Source of the DNA: Desertifilum tharense IPPAS B-1220 | GTDB taxonomy: Bacteria > Cyanobacteriota > Cyanobacteriia > Cyanobacteriales > Desertifilaceae | Direction: 5' to 3' | Assembly: GCF_001746915.1 (NCBI RefSeq) | Contig: NZ_MJGC01000022.1 | Location: 62,001 to 126,000, forward strand | DNA length: 64,000 bases | Made by a program: the position numbers and the translations under genes | Part shown: positions 27,634 through 37,372 of the stretch, piece by piece | How positions within the stretch are numbered: the stretch's first letter is position 1 | Layout: each line of letters starts with the position of its first letter | The notes under the pieces: model-generated | What the model was told of the DNA's origin: nothing | Database searches by the model: none | What the model saw: the letters and a program-made list of their open reading frames with translations, nothing else

Positions 27634-27821
27634 AAGCAAATCTTTGAGCAATCATCAAAAATTAAAGAGAAAAAAGCGATCCGTGCGATCGCTTTCAATG
27701 CTAGTTTCTATAGAAAGAGACTCATAAATCTCCATCTAACCATTGAGATTTATCAATGGTTGCTATTATTCATCTCCACCCATTTAATCCTTCAACTCAG
27801 ACGCATTAAGAGGTATTGCCT

Positions 27822-29237
27822 ATGATCTGCCTTGAACCCAATGTGCTGTCAATTGGGATGACCTTAATCTCGCCAGTACAACCTTTCTTATTAGCAACCG
27901 CATCGCCAGAAAATGCCCCCATCGTTTTATCGGGCGTGTTGCTCAGTTTAGTGATTGTTTACCTCGCGAGTAAAGTTGGGGGCGAAATCTCCAAAGCCCT
28001 TGATTTCCCGCCCGTTTTAGGCGAACTGATCAGCGGCGTTCTCGTTGGGGCTTCCGCGCTGCACTTGTTAGTCTTTCCCGAAAGCGGCGCGCACGCCAGC
28101 GACTCCTTACTCATGCCCGTTCTGCAATGGGTAGGCGGCTTAACCCCAGAGGGAGTGACAGAGGTTTTTGAGTCTCAAAGCGAAATCATCTCGTTACTAG
28201 CCGAACTCGGCGTGATTATTTTGCTATTTGAAATTGGCTTAGAATCCGATCTGCGCGAGTTGCAAAAGGTGGGTTCTCAAGCTGCAATTGTCGCCTGTGT
28301 TGGGGTAGCAGCCCCCTTTGCAGCCGGTACCGCTGGTTTAATGTTGCTATTTCATGTCCCCGCCATTCCCGCTATTTTTGCCGGGGCAGCATTAACGGCG
28401 ACTAGCATCGGTATTACCTCAAAGGTGCTGTCAGAGTTAGGTCAGTTGAAATCGCGCGAAGGACAGATTATTGTTGGGGCAGCCGTCATTGATGACGTTT
28501 TGGGCATCATCGTCTTAGCCGTGGTTGCAAGTTTGGCGAAGACGGGCGAAGTTGACGTGATGAATGTCATTTACCTAATCGTCAGCGCTACCGGCTTCCT
28601 GTTGGGTGCCATCCTGTTCGGCAAGTTTTTCAATAATGCGTTTGTGGCGATCGCCGATAAGCTTCAAACCCGTGGGAAACTAGTGATTCCCGCCCTCAGC
28701 TTTGCCTTTTTGATGGCTTTCTTTGCCAACGCCATTCACCTCGAAGCAATTTTAGGCGCATTTGCGGCGGGCTTAGTCTTAGATGAAACGGATCGTCGTA
28801 AAGAACTCGATGGGCAAATTATCCCCATCGCCGATATTTTAGTGCCGATCTTCTTTGTAACCGTCGGGGCGAAGGTCGATTTAGGCGTTCTCAACCCAGC
28901 TATTCCTGAAAATCGGGAAGGTTTAGCGATCGCTGCCTTTTTGATTGTGGTCGCCATTATTGGTAAAGTCATCACCGGATGGTCTGTGTTTGGACAAACC
29001 GGAATCAACCGTCTCGCCATTGGCGTTGGCATGATTCCTCGTGGTGAAGTCGGCTTAGTCTTCGCAGGTATTGGTTCAGCCAGTGGCGTTCTCAGCAAAC
29101 CCCTAGAAGCGGCTATCATTGCAATGGTGATTCTCACCACATTCCTTGCACCGCCCTTCCTGCGCTTGGCGTTCGGGGAACCTTCAGAACTTGCAGAACA
29201 ACCCGCTTTAGAAACAGAACCGCAAACCCTACCCTAG
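27822..29237 (+). CDS. CPA2-type Na+(K+)/H+ antiporter (NapA/NhaS3-like)
   Basis: About 471 residues with around 12-13 hydrophobic helices. A paired-aspartate element in GAAVIDDVLGIIVLAV matches the ion-binding DD/ND motif of CPA2 antiporters. The GRIF-like stretches FPPVLGELISGVLVG and EAILGAFAAGLVLDETDR are also typical. Family knowledge: electrogenic exchange of Na+ or K+ for protons at the plasma or thylakoid membrane, for salt and pH homeostasis. There is no C-terminal TrkA domain; it ends in a short acidic tail. The ATG at 27822 is preferred over TTG 27816. The gene has its own terminator-like hairpin at 29347. Confidence 0.9.
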   Translation: MICLEPNVLSIGMTLISPVQPFLLATASPENAPIVLSGVLLSLVIVYLASKVGGEISKALDFPPVLGELISGVLVGASALHLLVFPESGAHASDSLLMPVLQWVGGLTPEGVTEVFESQSEIISLLAELGVIILLFEIGLESDLRELQKVGSQAAIVACVGVAAPFAAGTAGLMLLFHVPAIPAIFAGAALTATSIGITSKVLSELGQLKSREGQIIVGAAVIDDVLGIIVLAVVASLAKTGEVDVMNVIYLIVSATGFLLGAILFGKFFNNAFVAIADKLQTRGKLVIPALSFAFLMAFFANAIHLEAILGAFAAGLVLDETDRRKELDGQIIPIADILVPIFFVTVGAKVDLGVLNPAIPENREGLAIAAFLIVVAIIGKVITGWSVFGQTGINRLAIGVGMIPRGEVGLVFAGIGSASGVLSKPLEAAIIAMVILTTFLAPPFLRLAFGEPSELAEQPALETEPQTLP

Positions 29238-29262
29238 GAAAAAGGCTGGTTGACAAAAAAAG

Positions 29263-29338
29263 GATAGTCGCGTTTGGGTTGAGGGACAAAACCCAACAGC
29301 AGCCAGCATAGAACTTTCAGCAATTTTGTCAGTCAATC
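29263..29338. repeat. GATAGTCGCG-type interspersed repeat with GGGTT hairpin
   Basis: It begins GATAGTCGCG, carries the hairpin TTGGGTT/AACCCAA (29274-29296), then CAGCAGCCAGC, and ends CTTTCAGCA...GTCAGTCAAT. The same end words occur at 48791-48912, so the two are copies of one element. GATAGTCGCG is also found at the edge of the 56.9-kb array. Confidence 0.6.
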
Positions 29339-29346
29339 AGGGGGAC

Positions 29347-29376
29347 AGGAGCGATCTTTTCAGTAAGATCGCTCCT
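29347..29376. terminator. Bidirectional terminator between antiporter and rpiA
   Basis: AGGAGCGATCTT (29347-29358) and AAGATCGCTCCT (29365-29376) form a perfect 12-bp stem with a 6-nt loop, followed by AATTCTTT. It lies between convergent genes and can serve both. Confidence 0.7.
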
Positions 29377-29408
29377 AATTCTTTAAAATGGCAACTAAGC
29401 TGCTAAAT

Positions 29409-29446
29409 AATTGACAACTCCCCTGCCTGAAGGCGAGGGGATTCTT
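29409..29446. mobile_element. Solo end of an IS200/IS605-type element (remnant)
   Basis: TTGACAACTCCCCTGCC, TGAA, GGCGAGGGGATTCTT. The hairpin CCCCTGCC/GGCGAGGGG flanked by ATTCTT and TTGACAACT resembles the palindromic end I know from cyanobacterial TnpB-bearing IS605-family elements. No tnpA or tnpB remains nearby, so it is a solo end or a small derivative. The match is from memory of the family, not from a search. Confidence 0.45.
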
Positions 29447-29517
29447 GGTTCATTGGGATAGCTCATGCTACTTGCCCTCCCCAAACCCCAATTCCCCACC
29501 CTCTTCGCCCAAGGGAA

Positions 29518-30231
29518 TTATTGAATTTCTCGAACCACAGGTTGACCCTCTTGGACTTCTCCAACCAAAATTAGGTCAGCAACGCCAACAAATAATCCAT
29601 TTTCCAGAACGCCGGGGATATTATTCAGTGCTTTTTCGAGTTCGGCTGGGTTCTCAATAGTGTTAAATTTGACATCTATCACAAAATTGCCTTGGTCTGT
29701 AATTACGGGGCCAGCTTTACGGATGCCTTCGCGGAGTTCGGGTTTACCTCCTAGCTTTTCGATGGCTCGCAAGGTGGGTGCTAAAGCCATTGGGATGACT
29801 TCAACGGGTAACAAGAAGGTAGAGCCTAATTTTTCTACCAGCTTGCCAGAATCTACGACTACAATAAATTGGTCGGCAAAAGCATCCACAACTTTTTCGC
29901 GCGTATGAGCAGCACCTCCCCCTTTAATGAGGTTCTTTTGTGGATCGACCTCATCAGCACCATCAATGGCAATATCGATGTGGTCTACAGCATCTAAGGT
30001 CGTTAAAGGTACACCATGCTTTTTTGCCAGAACTTCAGCTTGAAAGGAGGTGGGGATGCCAATGATATCCTTCAGCTCGCCAGATTTAAGGCGGTTGCCG
30101 ATGAATTCGATGGCGTATGCGGTTGTTGACCCGGTTCCCAGACCCACAATCATGCCTGACTGCACGCGATTCGCCGCAGCTTTTCCGACTTCCTGTTTCA
30201 TTAACTTGATCGGGTCTGTTCCTGCGCTCAT
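29518..30231 (-). CDS. rpiA: Ribose-5-phosphate isomerase A
   Basis: 237 residues, the normal length. It contains [15 protein letters not shown] (phosphate-binding loop), [22 protein letters not shown] (catalytic Asp pair and substrate loop), AHTREKVVD and [12 protein letters not shown]. It interconverts ribose 5-phosphate and ribulose 5-phosphate, serving both the Calvin-Benson cycle and the oxidative pentose phosphate pathway in the cytoplasm. It is monocistronic and convergent with the antiporter. The start [13 protein letters not shown] agrees with family N-termini. Confidence 0.97.
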   Translation of the reverse strand: MSAGTDPIKLMKQEVGKAAANRVQSGMIVGLGTGSTTAYAIEFIGNRLKSGELKDIIGIPTSFQAEVLAKKHGVPLTTLDAVDHIDIAIDGADEVDPQKNLIKGGGAAHTREKVVDAFADQFIVVVDSGKLVEKLGSTFLLPVEVIPMALAPTLRAIEKLGGKPELREGIRKAGPVITDQGNFVIDVKFNTIENPAELEKALNNIPGVLENGLFVGVADLILVGEVQEGQPVVREIQ

Positions 30232-30337
30232 ATTGAATACTCCCGTAAATGTGTACTTTCTGTTATTTGCCTTCGGTTAGAAAGGATTCTGTGTGCAAGG
30301 CAGCAATTGCCAGTCTACTATTTAGGAGTCCCACGCG

Positions 30338-32155
30338 ATGAGTCAGGGAAAAGATTTTTCTCAAGATGACGGGTTGATTTCGCTAGAAGAGTATTGCCAG
30401 AAACTAGAGTTGGAGTTGGCAGGGGAAATTAATCAGGCGGATGCCTGTTTTTTGGAAGGGTTGCGTTTGGCGCAAAAGCGAGATTACAACAAGGCGCTGG
30501 TGCAATACGATTATGCGGTGGAACTTTTGCCGTCGCGCTATCAAATTTGGTTCTATCGCGCTCAGGCTTTGGGGTGTCTCCAGCGCTATCAAGAGGCTTT
30601 GGTTAGCTATAACAAGGCGTTGGAGGCACATTTCCGCTATCCTCAAGCCTGGTTGGGTCGGGGCAATGTCTTATTTAGTTTGGGACAATACGAAGATGCG
30701 GTGGCGAGTTACGATCAGGCGATGATGCTGGCTCCAAAGCGGCCGGAGATTTGGAATAATCGCGGCAATGCTTTGAGTTTACTGGAAAATTACGAGCAGG
30801 CGATCGCCTCTTACGATCGGGCAATTGAACTGCAACCCGATAATCCTCAACTCTGGTACAACCGAGGGAATGCGCTCTATCATGCAGAGGCTTATGAGGA
30901 GGCGATCGCATCTTACCAGGATGTGCTGAAGCGGAAGCCAGATGATGTGAATGCTGTGTTTAATTGGGGTTGCGCGTTATTTGAGTTAGGTCGTCCGGAG
31001 GAGGCCATTGAGTGCTACGATCGGGCGCTGGTGCTGAAACCGGATCGGCGGGAAGTGTGGTATAACCGGGGATGCGCGTTGCGGAGTTTGGAACGTTACG
31101 AGGAGGCGATCGCGGATTTTGATCGAGCGCTGAAAATCTCGCCTAACTACTATAATGCGCTCTATACCCGTGCCGATGTTCTAGCCAAACAGAAACGTTA
31201 CGCGGCGGCGATTAACAGCTACGACCGAGCCTTAGATATTCAGCCTTCTGATTATAAATCTTCAATTCTTAAGTTATCGCTCTTAATTTTTAAAGGTCGT
31301 TTGTTGCGCTATATCTCTCGACCGAGCCGCCTCAAACGCATCCCTAACGACTTGAGCAATATTGTTTCGCGCTTGCCGAATGTTCTCTATAGCTTAAAGT
31401 ATATTTTGCTATTAATTGGCGTTTTTCTCGGCATTCTGATTTATGGAACCGATACGCGCGCGCATTTAATTCAGCTTGGAGCCTCGGTGGTTATTTCTCT
31501 AGGGATTTTGTTGCTCATGCTTCAGGATGCCTGGACGCATAGCTCTAATCAAAAGTTAATTCGTCAGGTTTATATTCAAAGTGGGGTTCTAACCTATCTG
31601 CGAAACCTGGCGGCGTTGATTTTTACCCTCAGTTTTGGCTTTTTAATTGATGATTATCTGCCCAATTTCTTGAAATGGGGATGGGCGAGTTTAATTTTTC
31701 CCAATGCAGGAGAAATTTTTGGCAATCCCTTTTTGTTGTTGGATCGAGCCACGTCTGTAGTCAATCCCGCTCAAGAAATTAGCTTAGTGTTATCTTCGGT
31801 GTTAATTATTATCCTATGGATGTTTTTTATTGTTGGAATTCCGTTTTTTACACAAACTGAAGAAAAACTATTTCGTAAAGGGGTAGAAACTTGGATTGGC
31901 ATGACCATTAATTCGATTAAATTCGGGTTAATACACCTGATCCTAGGCATACCGCTTTATTGGGCTTTGGTTTGGTCAATTCCCGGTTTTATTTTCGCCT
32001 GCCGTTATAAATATGCCTATTACCAGCATTTGCGAAAATCGGGAGATGAAACGGAATCTCAGGCGGCGGGCGTGTTCGCCAGTACGACCGATCATTCAGT
32101 CTATAATGCACTATTTGTCACAGTTGCTGCCGTGGTGATGTTGCTGGCACAGTAG
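30338..32155 (+). CDS. TPR protein with C-terminal multi-helix membrane domain
   Basis: 605 residues. About eight consecutive tetratricopeptide repeats occupy residues 40-315, recognisable by W-x-x-x-G-x-x-L...A-x-x-x-Y-x-x-A-L (for example NRGNALSLLENYEQAIASYD). After a basic linker (RPSRLKRIPND) come about five to six membrane helices (355-605; YILLLIGVFLGILIYG, VVISLGILLLML, VLIIILWMFFIVGIPFF). The TPR part is probably cytosolic, serving as a scaffold. The membrane part resembles CPBP-like or uncharacterised cyanobacterial domains but no catalytic motif is sure. It is divergent from rpiA across a 106-bp spacer. Function unknown. Confidence 0.85.
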   Translation: MSQGKDFSQDDGLISLEEYCQKLELELAGEINQADACFLEGLRLAQKRDYNKALVQYDYAVELLPSRYQIWFYRAQALGCLQRYQEALVSYNKALEAHFRYPQAWLGRGNVLFSLGQYEDAVASYDQAMMLAPKRPEIWNNRGNALSLLENYEQAIASYDRAIELQPDNPQLWYNRGNALYHAEAYEEAIASYQDVLKRKPDDVNAVFNWGCALFELGRPEEAIECYDRALVLKPDRREVWYNRGCALRSLERYEEAIADFDRALKISPNYYNALYTRADVLAKQKRYAAAINSYDRALDIQPSDYKSSILKLSLLIFKGRLLRYISRPSRLKRIPNDLSNIVSRLPNVLYSLKYILLLIGVFLGILIYGTDTRAHLIQLGASVVISLGILLLMLQDAWTHSSNQKLIRQVYIQSGVLTYLRNLAALIFTLSFGFLIDDYLPNFLKWGWASLIFPNAGEIFGNPFLLLDRATSVVNPAQEISLVLSSVLIIILWMFFIVGIPFFTQTEEKLFRKGVETWIGMTINSIKFGLIHLILGIPLYWALVWSIPGFIFACRYKYAYYQHLRKSGDETESQAAGVFASTTDHSVYNALFVTVAAVVMLLAQ

Positions 32156-32231
32156 CTGATGGCAATCTGCAAAGGGTTTCTAACGAGAACAGATGCAATT
32201 AATGATACACAAAAAGCGATAGACGCGAGCT

Positions 32232-35200
32232 TCAATCCTTTTGTTCTAAGAGCGTGACGATTGTTCGGATCAAGACTTCTGGTTCTACAGGTTTAGCAAT
32301 GTGTTGTTGAAAGCCTACCGCCATTGCCTGTTGAGCATCACTTTCTCCAGCATAGGCAGTTAGCGCGATCGCCTGAACTTGCCCTCCTTGCTCCGGGGGT
32401 AAAGCCCGAATTTGGCGCATTAACATATAGCCATCTATATCAGGCATCCCAATATCACTCACCAGTATATTCGGCTGGGAATGGCTTAACGCGGCGATCG
32501 CTTCGCTTGCAGAACTCACCGCAGTAACTGTTGCTCCTGCTTGTTCCAAGGCAAACGTGATGAAATCCCGCGTATCCGTTTCATCATCAACAATTAGGAT
32601 TTGAACGCCGTTTAAATTCAGAGATTGTCGCCACAACTGAGCATCTTGATTGACTTTTGGTGGCGCAGATATCAGGGGAAGACGAAGAGTAAACGTAGCT
32701 CCCAACCCTTCTCCAGCACTATCAGCTTGAATAGTGCCACCGTGCAATTCTACCAAGTGACGCACGATCGCCAGCCCTAACCCTAATCCGCCAAACCTGC
32801 GAGTCGTCGCGCTATCGGCTTGGCGAAAGTAATCGAAGACATGGGGAAGAAAGTCAGGGGAAATACCTCTGCCCGTGTCGCTGACAACGATCTGAGCTTG
32901 AGTGTCAACTTGCTCCAAGCGTACCGTAACCCGTCCGCCATTGGGCGTAAATTTAACGGCATTAGAGAGTAAATTCCACACCCCTTGCTGTAAACGGGTG
33001 GCGTCGCCTAAAACCAGCCCCACTTCGGGTTCTAGCCTTGTCTCTATCTCAATCGATTTGGCTTCTGCTGCCAGTCGCACAGTTTCAATCGCCGCTGAAA
33101 TAGTAGAGGCTAGATTAACTGAGTGGGAAGTCAGACTCAGCTTACCCTGTAGGATTCGAGAAACATCCAGCAAGTCTTCAATCAACTCAGATTGCAACTT
33201 GGCGTTACGTTCAATGGTTGCGAGTGCCTGCTTGGTTCTTGCCTCGTCTAGCCTGCCACTCTGTAGGAGCTTTGCCCAACCGAGAATTGGATTTAGGGGC
33301 GATCGCAACTCGTGAGATAGCACGGCTAAAAACTCATCTTTAATGCGATTAGCTCGTTCTGCCTCTTCTCGTGCCGCTTTTTCTTGTATCAACAAGCGCG
33401 TGCGTTCGGCTTCGAGTTGTTTGAGTTCAGTAATATCAGTGGAAGTGCCATACCATTTGCGAATTTGACCGTATTCGTCTTTGATGGGTGTGGCGCGGGC
33501 GAGAAAGTAGCGATAGCTGCCGTCGGGCTGAATGAAACGAAATTGCGATTGGTAGGACGATCGCGTTTCTAAAGCCTGGGCAAAGTCGGCTTGCAGTTGC
33601 TGGCTATCTTCAAGCGGAATCATCCGTTCCATTAAGGTGCGATCGCGGCTTTGTTCTAAATCCAAGCCGGTATACTCAATCCAGCGATCGTTGATGAATT
33701 CTAAAAAACCGTCAGCTCTAGAAATCCAGACGATTTGGGGCATTGCATTCGCCAGGTGGCGTAGTTCCGCCTCGCTCTGGTGCAATTCATCAATAGCACG
33801 AGTATGTTCGATCAACGACCAAAGACGGGTGACAAACTCCTTGAGTAATGCCACTTCATCGGCTTGCCAGTTACGAGTGGTTTTGCTGTGGGCGGCAAGG
33901 GTTGCAACCCAGTTTCCTTCATAGACGCAGGGAACCGCAATAAAGGCATGAATGCCAAGGGACAGTAAATTGTCAGCAAAAGGGGCGGTATGGGGATAGG
34001 TTGTTACATCTGCGGCAACGGCAAGCTGTCCTTGGCGAAAGAGATCGACCAGATCGGGCAGCATCATATCCGAGATTTGATAAATTCCCACTAAGCTGGG
34101 CAAATCCTGTTTGCACCAATCTTGCTCAACCATTACCACGCCTTGGCTCCAGTAGATTCTGTCCCACTGACAGCGATCCACATTCAGATGCTCGCCCAGC
34201 ATGGCGATCGCCTCTCCTGCCATTGCCTTAGCCGAAGACAGTTGACGCAATCGTCGATCGAGTTGATTGAGAAACTGAGCGTTCAGTTCAGTCCGTTTGC
34301 GATCGGTAATATCTCGCTGCGTGCCCCAAGCCCTCACCAGCTTGCCATCTTCAACAATTCCAATCAAGTTATTCAAAAAAATCTTGGGATTACCCTGGCA
34401 ATCCACTTCATAAGATTCTGCATCCGCCAACCGATAGTCCGCTCGAATAAACGCCCGCAAATACTCCAGGTTACGCGGGTTAGATGGTAGCAAGAAATCA
34501 ATGAGCCTCATCCCAATCAAGTCCCCAACAGAGGCAACACCGTACATCTGCGCCACAAGCTGATTGCACTCTGCTAAATAGGCGTATTGATAGAGATGTT
34601 GAATCTGCTCCTCCTCAGAATCGCCAATAGACAAGGGAGGCTCAACTTCAAAGCGCCAAATTCCTTCTGAACTTTGCTGCACAAATGCCCGATAGCGTTC
34701 TTCACTCCGCTGTAGGGTTTGGGCTGCCTCCCGTCGCAGTTGAGCCAGCTTCAACATAGCCTCCACCCTTACCAGCAGTTCCCGCGCCGAAAAGGGCTTG
34801 ATCAAATAGTCGTCGGCTCCTGCTTCTAACCCTTCAATTTGAGCTTCTTCTCCAGCGCGAGCCGAAAGCATAATGATGGGCACTTCCCGAGTTTGGGGAT
34901 CGGAACGGATCGCTTGCAATAAGCCAAACCCATCGAGGTTAGGCATCATGACATCCGTCAAAACCAAATCTGGAACTTGCCGCCTAATCGCAGACAGTGC
35001 TGCCACTCCATCTGATACCGCTTCCACCGCATACTGCTGATTGAGCAACCGCCTGACGTAATCCCGCATATCCGCGTTGTCATCAGCCAGGACAATGCGA
35101 GGCATCTGAGGGTTATTGGCGGAGCGTTCTTGTGGGGAGTAGGTTGTGGTTTGAATTGCCGATTGAGGAGTTAACTCGCGACTCAAAGCTAACTCAGAAT

Positions 35201-37058
35201 CATTCTCCGGCAACCAACGCAGGGCTTCTTCTAAGTAGGAATTTGCGCCCAAGGCGGTTGAAGCTAGCGTGCGATTGGCACTCATTCGCTCTGGAGGTAA
35301 ATGAGCGATTCCCGTGGGGATGGAGACGGTGAAACAGGTGCCTGCTCCTTCGATGCTGGAGACGTGGATTGTACCTTGATGCAGCTTAGTGAGTTCTTGA
35401 ACGAGAGATAAGCCAATGCCCGATCCCTCAATGCTGCGTCCTTGCGCCCCTTCAACCCGATGGAAACGTTCAAACAGGTGTGGGAGTTCTGCTGAGGGAA
35501 TGCCAATCCCTGTATCTTGTACGGTTAAATGAACCCGATCGTTTGCCCATTGCAAGCTCACCGCAATTTCGCCTGCAAAGGTGAATTTAAAGGCGTTGGA
35601 CAGCAGGTTGAGAACGATTTTCTCCCACATTTCGCGATCGACATACACCGCCTCTGGCAAGGGCGGACAATTGACGATCAGTCGTAAATTGGCGCGTTCG
35701 ATCGCCGAACGAAACACTGATGCTAGGTCTGCGGTAAAGGCAGCTAAATCTGTCGGTTCGTAGGATGCCTGCACTCGTCCGGCTTCAATGCGGGAGAAGT
35801 CGAGGAGGGTATTGACTAGCTTCAGCAATCGCAACCCGTTGCGCTGTATGAGTTGGAGTTGTTCTTTAAGGGTAGATGGGGGAATGGCCTCTAACGGGGA
35901 GCTTGCGCGCTCCCACTGTTCCACACTGGCTAACGCCTCTTCTAATGGACTCAGCATTAAGGTGACGGGGGTGCGAAACTCGTGGCTGACGTTGCTAAAA
36001 AAGACGGTTTTGGCGCGATCGAGTTCTGCGAGTTGTTCGGCGCGTTGCCGCTCTTGTTCGTAGGAGCGAGCATTGGCGATCGCCATCGCAATTTGTCCGG
36101 CAACCTGATTGAAGAAGTTACAGTAGTTATCGTTTAGTCTGCGGCGCGGGCTAGCCACTGCCACTAGAACTCCTGTTACCTTCCCTTGTCCTGTCGCTGA
36201 AATCGGCAGTACGATCGCTTCCTGGGGGGGTTCTGGCCACGGACTACCGGGAAGGATTCCAAACCGCTCTACTAGATTGGCGATTGTTTGTGGCTGGCTG
36301 GTTTGAGCAACCTGGGCGATCGACCAAGGATCGGTGATCTCTGTTGTCAGGGCGATCGCTTCAGGCGCAATGGCACGATCCACATCAACGTGGATGCTAC
36401 CGCAAAGGCGAACGGTTTTACCGTCTGGCTCCATCAGGTAAAGCAGCGCTAAGGGAATATCGGCGGGATCGGATTTGAGCATTTCTACCATCAATGCACA
36501 CGCTTCCTCTGCCGTCTTTGCGCTTCCAGTCTTCGAGGCAAGCTCGCGCAACAGACGGGCGCGGCGATCGTTTAACACGCGATAGGTGGTCTCTGTCACA
36601 ATGTTAAACACGCCATCCACGCGACCGCCCTCGCCCTGAATTGGGTTAAAGGTGTACTCGAAGAAACACTCCTCGGTGTAACCAAACCGATGCATTGCTA
36701 AGAGTTCGTCGTGATGAAAGGTGCCTTCTCCTGTCGCTAGAACCTCCGCTAGCTCTGGCCCAATGTCATCCCAAATTTCAGACCAAACTTCGCGTCCAGG
36801 GCGGCCCAAGGCCCAGGGATGCTTGTCACCCACGATCGGCCGCCAAGCATCGTTATAGAGGAGCAAGAAGTCCGTTCCCCAGTAAATGGCAATGGGAAAG
36901 CGGGAATTGAGGCAAATACTCAGCGCCGATCGCAAGCTCTGAGGCCAGGTTTCTATGGAACCTAGTCGTGTTTGCGACCAATCTAAAGAGCGCATCCGCC
37001 TCGCCATTTCACTGTTACCTGCGAAAAGTTGTTCTACGGCTTGATGATGCTCAGTCAT
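32232..37058 (-). CDS. Double hybrid sensor histidine kinase (two kinase cores, two receivers)
   Basis: 1608 residues. Order: PAS-like (20-165), GAF (175-340), HisKA with SHEFRTP (about 350-420), HATPase (470-590; DTGIGIP, GSGIGLSL), receiver 1 (660-780; ADDNADM, acceptor D in TDVMMP, K in LIKPFS), PAS (800-930), GAF (945-1100), PAS (1120-1240; IVWISRADGFLEFINDRW), HisKA with SHELRSP (about 1265-1330), HATPase (1370-1485; DTGRGIS, GLGLGLAI) and receiver 2 (1495-1605; VDDETDT, SDIGMPD, K in HIAKP). All phospho-acceptor residues are intact. No membrane segment, so it is cytosolic. No partner regulator gene is adjacent. The ligand is unknown. Confidence 0.93.
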   Translation of the reverse strand: MTEHHQAVEQLFAGNSEMARRMRSLDWSQTRLGSIETWPQSLRSALSICLNSRFPIAIYWGTDFLLLYNDAWRPIVGDKHPWALGRPGREVWSEIWDDIGPELAEVLATGEGTFHHDELLAMHRFGYTEECFFEYTFNPIQGEGGRVDGVFNIVTETTYRVLNDRRARLLRELASKTGSAKTAEEACALMVEMLKSDPADIPLALLYLMEPDGKTVRLCGSIHVDVDRAIAPEAIALTTEITDPWSIAQVAQTSQPQTIANLVERFGILPGSPWPEPPQEAIVLPISATGQGKVTGVLVAVASPRRRLNDNYCNFFNQVAGQIAMAIANARSYEQERQRAEQLAELDRAKTVFFSNVSHEFRTPVTLMLSPLEEALASVEQWERASSPLEAIPPSTLKEQLQLIQRNGLRLLKLVNTLLDFSRIEAGRVQASYEPTDLAAFTADLASVFRSAIERANLRLIVNCPPLPEAVYVDREMWEKIVLNLLSNAFKFTFAGEIAVSLQWANDRVHLTVQDTGIGIPSAELPHLFERFHRVEGAQGRSIEGSGIGLSLVQELTKLHQGTIHVSSIEGAGTCFTVSIPTGIAHLPPERMSANRTLASTALGANSYLEEALRWLPENDSELALSRELTPQSAIQTTTYSPQERSANNPQMPRIVLADDNADMRDYVRRLLNQQYAVEAVSDGVAALSAIRRQVPDLVLTDVMMPNLDGFGLLQAIRSDPQTREVPIIMLSARAGEEAQIEGLEAGADDYLIKPFSARELLVRVEAMLKLAQLRREAAQTLQRSEERYRAFVQQSSEGIWRFEVEPPLSIGDSEEEQIQHLYQYAYLAECNQLVAQMYGVASVGDLIGMRLIDFLLPSNPRNLEYLRAFIRADYRLADAESYEVDCQGNPKIFLNNLIGIVEDGKLVRAWGTQRDITDRKRTELNAQFLNQLDRRLRQLSSAKAMAGEAIAMLGEHLNVDRCQWDRIYWSQGVVMVEQDWCKQDLPSLVGIYQISDMMLPDLVDLFRQGQLAVAADVTTYPHTAPFADNLLSLGIHAFIAVPCVYEGNWVATLAAHSKTTRNWQADEVALLKEFVTRLWSLIEHTRAIDELHQSEAELRHLANAMPQIVWISRADGFLEFINDRWIEYTGLDLEQSRDRTLMERMIPLEDSQQLQADFAQALETRSSYQSQFRFIQPDGSYRYFLARATPIKDEYGQIRKWYGTSTDITELKQLEAERTRLLIQEKAAREEAERANRIKDEFLAVLSHELRSPLNPILGWAKLLQSGRLDEARTKQALATIERNAKLQSELIEDLLDVSRILQGKLSLTSHSVNLASTISAAIETVRLAAEAKSIEIETRLEPEVGLVLGDATRLQQGVWNLLSNAVKFTPNGGRVTVRLEQVDTQAQIVVSDTGRGISPDFLPHVFDYFRQADSATTRRFGGLGLGLAIVRHLVELHGGTIQADSAGEGLGATFTLRLPLISAPPKVNQDAQLWRQSLNLNGVQILIVDDETDTRDFITFALEQAGATVTAVSSASEAIAALSHSQPNILVSDIGMPDIDGYMLMRQIRALPPEQGGQVQAIALTAYAGESDAQQAMAVGFQQHIAKPVEPEVLIRTIVTLLEQKD

Positions 37059-37090
37059 TCTGTAGGATTCTGGCAGTGAGTGGGAGGAGT

Positions 37091-37145
37091 TATGGCGATC
37101 GCCCTCAGCTTAGTTTACTCTTTTTGCCGGAGTGCGATCGCGGTG
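37091..37145. repeat. 55-bp direct repeat, left copy, flanking the phosphotransferase gene
   Basis: It matches 38267-38321 with two mismatches over 55 bp. It starts TATGGCGATCGCCCTCAG and ends GTGCGATCGCGGTG, so a HIP1 octamer sits at each end. The 37059-37372 spacer otherwise holds the divergent promoters for the histidine kinase and the phosphotransferase. Confidence 0.9.
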
Positions 37146-37372
37146 GCACACTCCAAATCGAAATTCCCCATTCCTACACCGGACAATGCCCACCCCAACC
37201 CGAAGTCTAGAATAGATCGGTAGATTAAAATTTAAATTCTTTATTTCTGTTATGTAGATGATTTCTGTATGAGTCGTAAATTTGGGGCGTGATGCCGAAT
37301 CATTCTGTATATCCACCCAGCTATAGGCGCTTAGGCAAAAAGTTTCAGTTTATTAATATTGAGTCAAAAAAT

